Source: Sinomonas sp. P10A9 (GTDB lineage Bacteria; Actinomycetota; Actinomycetes; Actinomycetales; Micrococcaceae). Taken from it: a DNA stretch of 64,000 nucleotides. The notes beneath the pieces are model-generated. The model ran no database searches. It had not been told where the DNA came from and was given only the letters and a program-made list of their open reading frames with translations. The position numbers and the translations under genes were made by a program. Shown here piece by piece: positions 62,890 through 64,000 of the stretch (its first letter is position 1; each line of letters begins with the position of its first letter). The stretch lies in contig NZ_CP163302.1 in assembly GCF_041022165.1 (NCBI RefSeq), positions 2,170,001 to 2,234,000 on the forward strand, written 5' to 3'.

Positions 62890-63528
62890 TCACCTGCCGC
62901 GGCGCGCCCTCGCTTCGGCTTCTTGCCACAGCCGCTGTGCGGGGGTCAACGCCGTGGCGGTCATCGCCGTCGTGCGTCCGACGGCGGATGGCGAGCCGGG
63001 AGCGCTCCCCCGCCACGCGTGCGCCAGGGCTAGGGCGAGGGCGTCCGCGGCGTCGGCTGGCCTGGGCGCGGTCTCGAGCTGAAGGATCTTGGTGACCATC
63101 CGCGTGACGGCGGCCTTGTCCGCCCTGCCGCTGCCGGTCACGGCCGCCTTGACCTCGCTCGGGGTGTGCAGTGCCACCGGTATTCCGCGCCGCGCCGCAG
63201 CGGCGATGACAATACCTGAGGCTTGGGCGACGCCCATGACTGTGCTGACGTTCATCTGCGAGAAGACGCGCTCGACCGCGACGACGTCCGGAGTGTGCCG
63301 GTCCAGCCACTCGTCGATGGCCCGCGCGATCACCAGCAGGCGCGCGTCGAGCGGTTCGTCGGACTTCGTGCCGACCACCCCGACGGCCACCAATGCCGCG
63401 CGGCGGTCCCGTGCGACATCGACCACCCCGATGCCGCAGCGTGTGAGGCCCGGGTCCACGCCCAGCACACGCAGCGCGGACTCTGGCCTCGAGGCGCCCA
63501 TGCCGACGGCGTCGACCGTGTCAGGCAC
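62890..63528 (-). CDS. ruvC: crossover junction endodeoxyribonuclease RuvC
   Basis: Resolvase that cuts Holliday junctions processed by RuvAB. The 212-residue product (GTG at 63528; an ATG at 63501 would remove nine residues) has the RNase H-like catalytic residues in [37 protein letters not shown] and [14 protein letters not shown]. The C-terminal 35 residues are an extension beyond the fold. It lies 4 nt after yebC, the usual yebC-ruvC-ruvA-ruvB order. Confidence 0.96.
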   Translation of the reverse strand: MPDTVDAVGMGASRPESALRVLGVDPGLTRCGIGVVDVARDRRAALVAVGVVGTKSDEPLDARLLVIARAIDEWLDRHTPDVVAVERVFSQMNVSTVMGVAQASGIVIAAAARRGIPVALHTPSEVKAAVTGSGRADKAAVTRMVTKILQLETAPRPADAADALALALAHAWRGSAPGSPSAVGRTTAMTATALTPAQRLWQEAEARARRGR

Positions 63529-63532
63529 AGTC

Positions 63533-64000
63533 TCAGTCGTCCTCGAGTGCCGCCATGACCTCGTCGCTCATGCCGGCATTCGCGTAGACGTTCTGAACGT
63601 CGTCGAGGTCCTCGAGAGCGTCCACGAGGCGCACGAACTTGCGTGCGCCGTCGGCGTCGAGTTCGACCTCCATCGAGGGCACGAACTCGGCCTCGTCGGT
63701 CTGGTACTCGATGCCCGCCTCGGTGAGCGCGTCGCGGATAGCCTGGAGATCGACGGGCTCGGAGTAGACGATCCAGTTCTCGCCGCCGTCCTTGACCTCC
63801 TCGGCGCCCGCGTCGAGGACCGCCATGAGCACGTCATCCTCGGCGAGGCCGTTCTTGGCCAGGCTCACCACGCCCTTGCGGTTGAAGAGGTACGTGACCG
63901 AGCCCTGGTCCGCCATGGTGCCGCCGTTGCGGGTGACGGCGAGCCGAACCTCCGCGGCCGCGCGGTTGCGGTTCTCGGTGAGGCACTCGATCAGGAGTGC
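63533..64000 (-). CDS. yebC: YebC/PmpR family protein, N-terminus cut by window edge
   Basis: YebC-type proteins bind DNA as regulators or act on translation of proline-rich stretches. The 155 visible residues are the C-terminal two thirds: the frame enters at the window end with [20 protein letters not shown] and passes [20 protein letters not shown], then the ferredoxin-like domain [20 protein letters not shown] and [16 protein letters not shown]. The Met at 63916 is internal, not the start. About 95 N-terminal residues lie outside. It heads the yebC-ruvCAB operon. Confidence 0.95.
   Translation of the reverse strand, partial: ALLIECLTENRNRAAAEVRLAVTRNGGTMADQGSVTYLFNRKGVVSLAKNGLAEDDVLMAVLDAGAEEVKDGGENWIVYSEPVDLQAIRDALTEAGIEYQTDEAEFVPSMEVELDADGARKFVRLVDALEDLDDVQNVYANAGMSDEVMAALEDD

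Overview
The window is a 64 kb, very GC-rich piece of chromosome from an actinobacterium. The gene set and order point to the Micrococcaceae (Arthrobacter/Sinomonas-like): an mIHF-type nucleoid protein next to gmk-rpoZ-coaBC-metK, a PriA whose ATPase motifs are eroded, a pyrR-pyrB-pyrC-(PH-domain protein)-carA-carB-pyrF operon, a ruvX-mltG-aroE-aroC-aroK-aroB operon, and ruvC-ruvA-ruvB-yajC-secD-secF-rel. Frequent GTG starts, stop/start overlaps and -10 boxes (TANNNT) lying about 7 nt before a start codon (leaderless mRNAs) fit that group. The genus is an inference; no rRNA or tRNA gene was found to confirm it. Almost everything is core housekeeping on the minus strand.

Layout. 1-7.4 kb (minus): partial holA, comEC, comEA, degV and leuS, with a leucine-codon leader peptide and terminator (attenuator) in front of leuS. 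7.4-12.7 kb: glpK, glpF and glpD on the minus strand, facing a SorC-type sugar-binding regulator across a 0.1 kb region with two inverted repeats. 12.7-15.6 kb (plus): aldo/keto reductase, alpha/beta hydrolase and glycosyltransferase, tightly packed. 15.7-16.9 kb: an unrecognised multi-pass membrane protein. 17-23 kb (minus): mihF, gmk, rpoZ, coaBC, metK, priA. 23.2-32.2 kb (minus): the complete UMP pathway from pyrR to pyrF except pyrD/K and pyrE, with a PyrR-binding-loop-like hairpin over the pyrR ribosome binding site. 32.3-33.5 kb: a PrsW-like protease on the plus strand. 33.6-45.1 kb (minus): nusB, efp, a TPR-like protein, the shikimate genes, mltG, ruvX, alaS and two small membrane proteins. 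45.2-49.4 kb (minus): rpsD, rarA, aspS. 49.4-55.2 kb: an APC permease, hisS (minus), a membrane-anchored cyclophilin, a DUF349 protein and an AbiEi-like orphan. 55.2-64 kb (minus): rel, secF, secD, yajC, ruvB, ruvA, ruvC and partial yebC.

The genes work in modules: pyrimidine synthesis under PyrR; glycerol uptake and oxidation under a local repressor; the shikimate pathway coupled to peptidoglycan termination (MltG) and RuvX; protein export (SecDF-YajC); Holliday-junction processing (RuvABC); and four class aminoacyl-tRNA synthetase genes (leuS, alaS, aspS, hisS). No stretch over about 300 bases lacks a gene. I saw no insertion sequence, prophage, CRISPR array or obviously transferred island. 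The most notable signals are regulatory: the leuS attenuator, the PyrR loop, the glp operators, a hairpin on the hisS ribosome binding site and a non-discriminating signature in AspRS. The clearest unknowns are the membrane protein at 15.7 kb and the AbiEi-like orphan at 54.6 kb.
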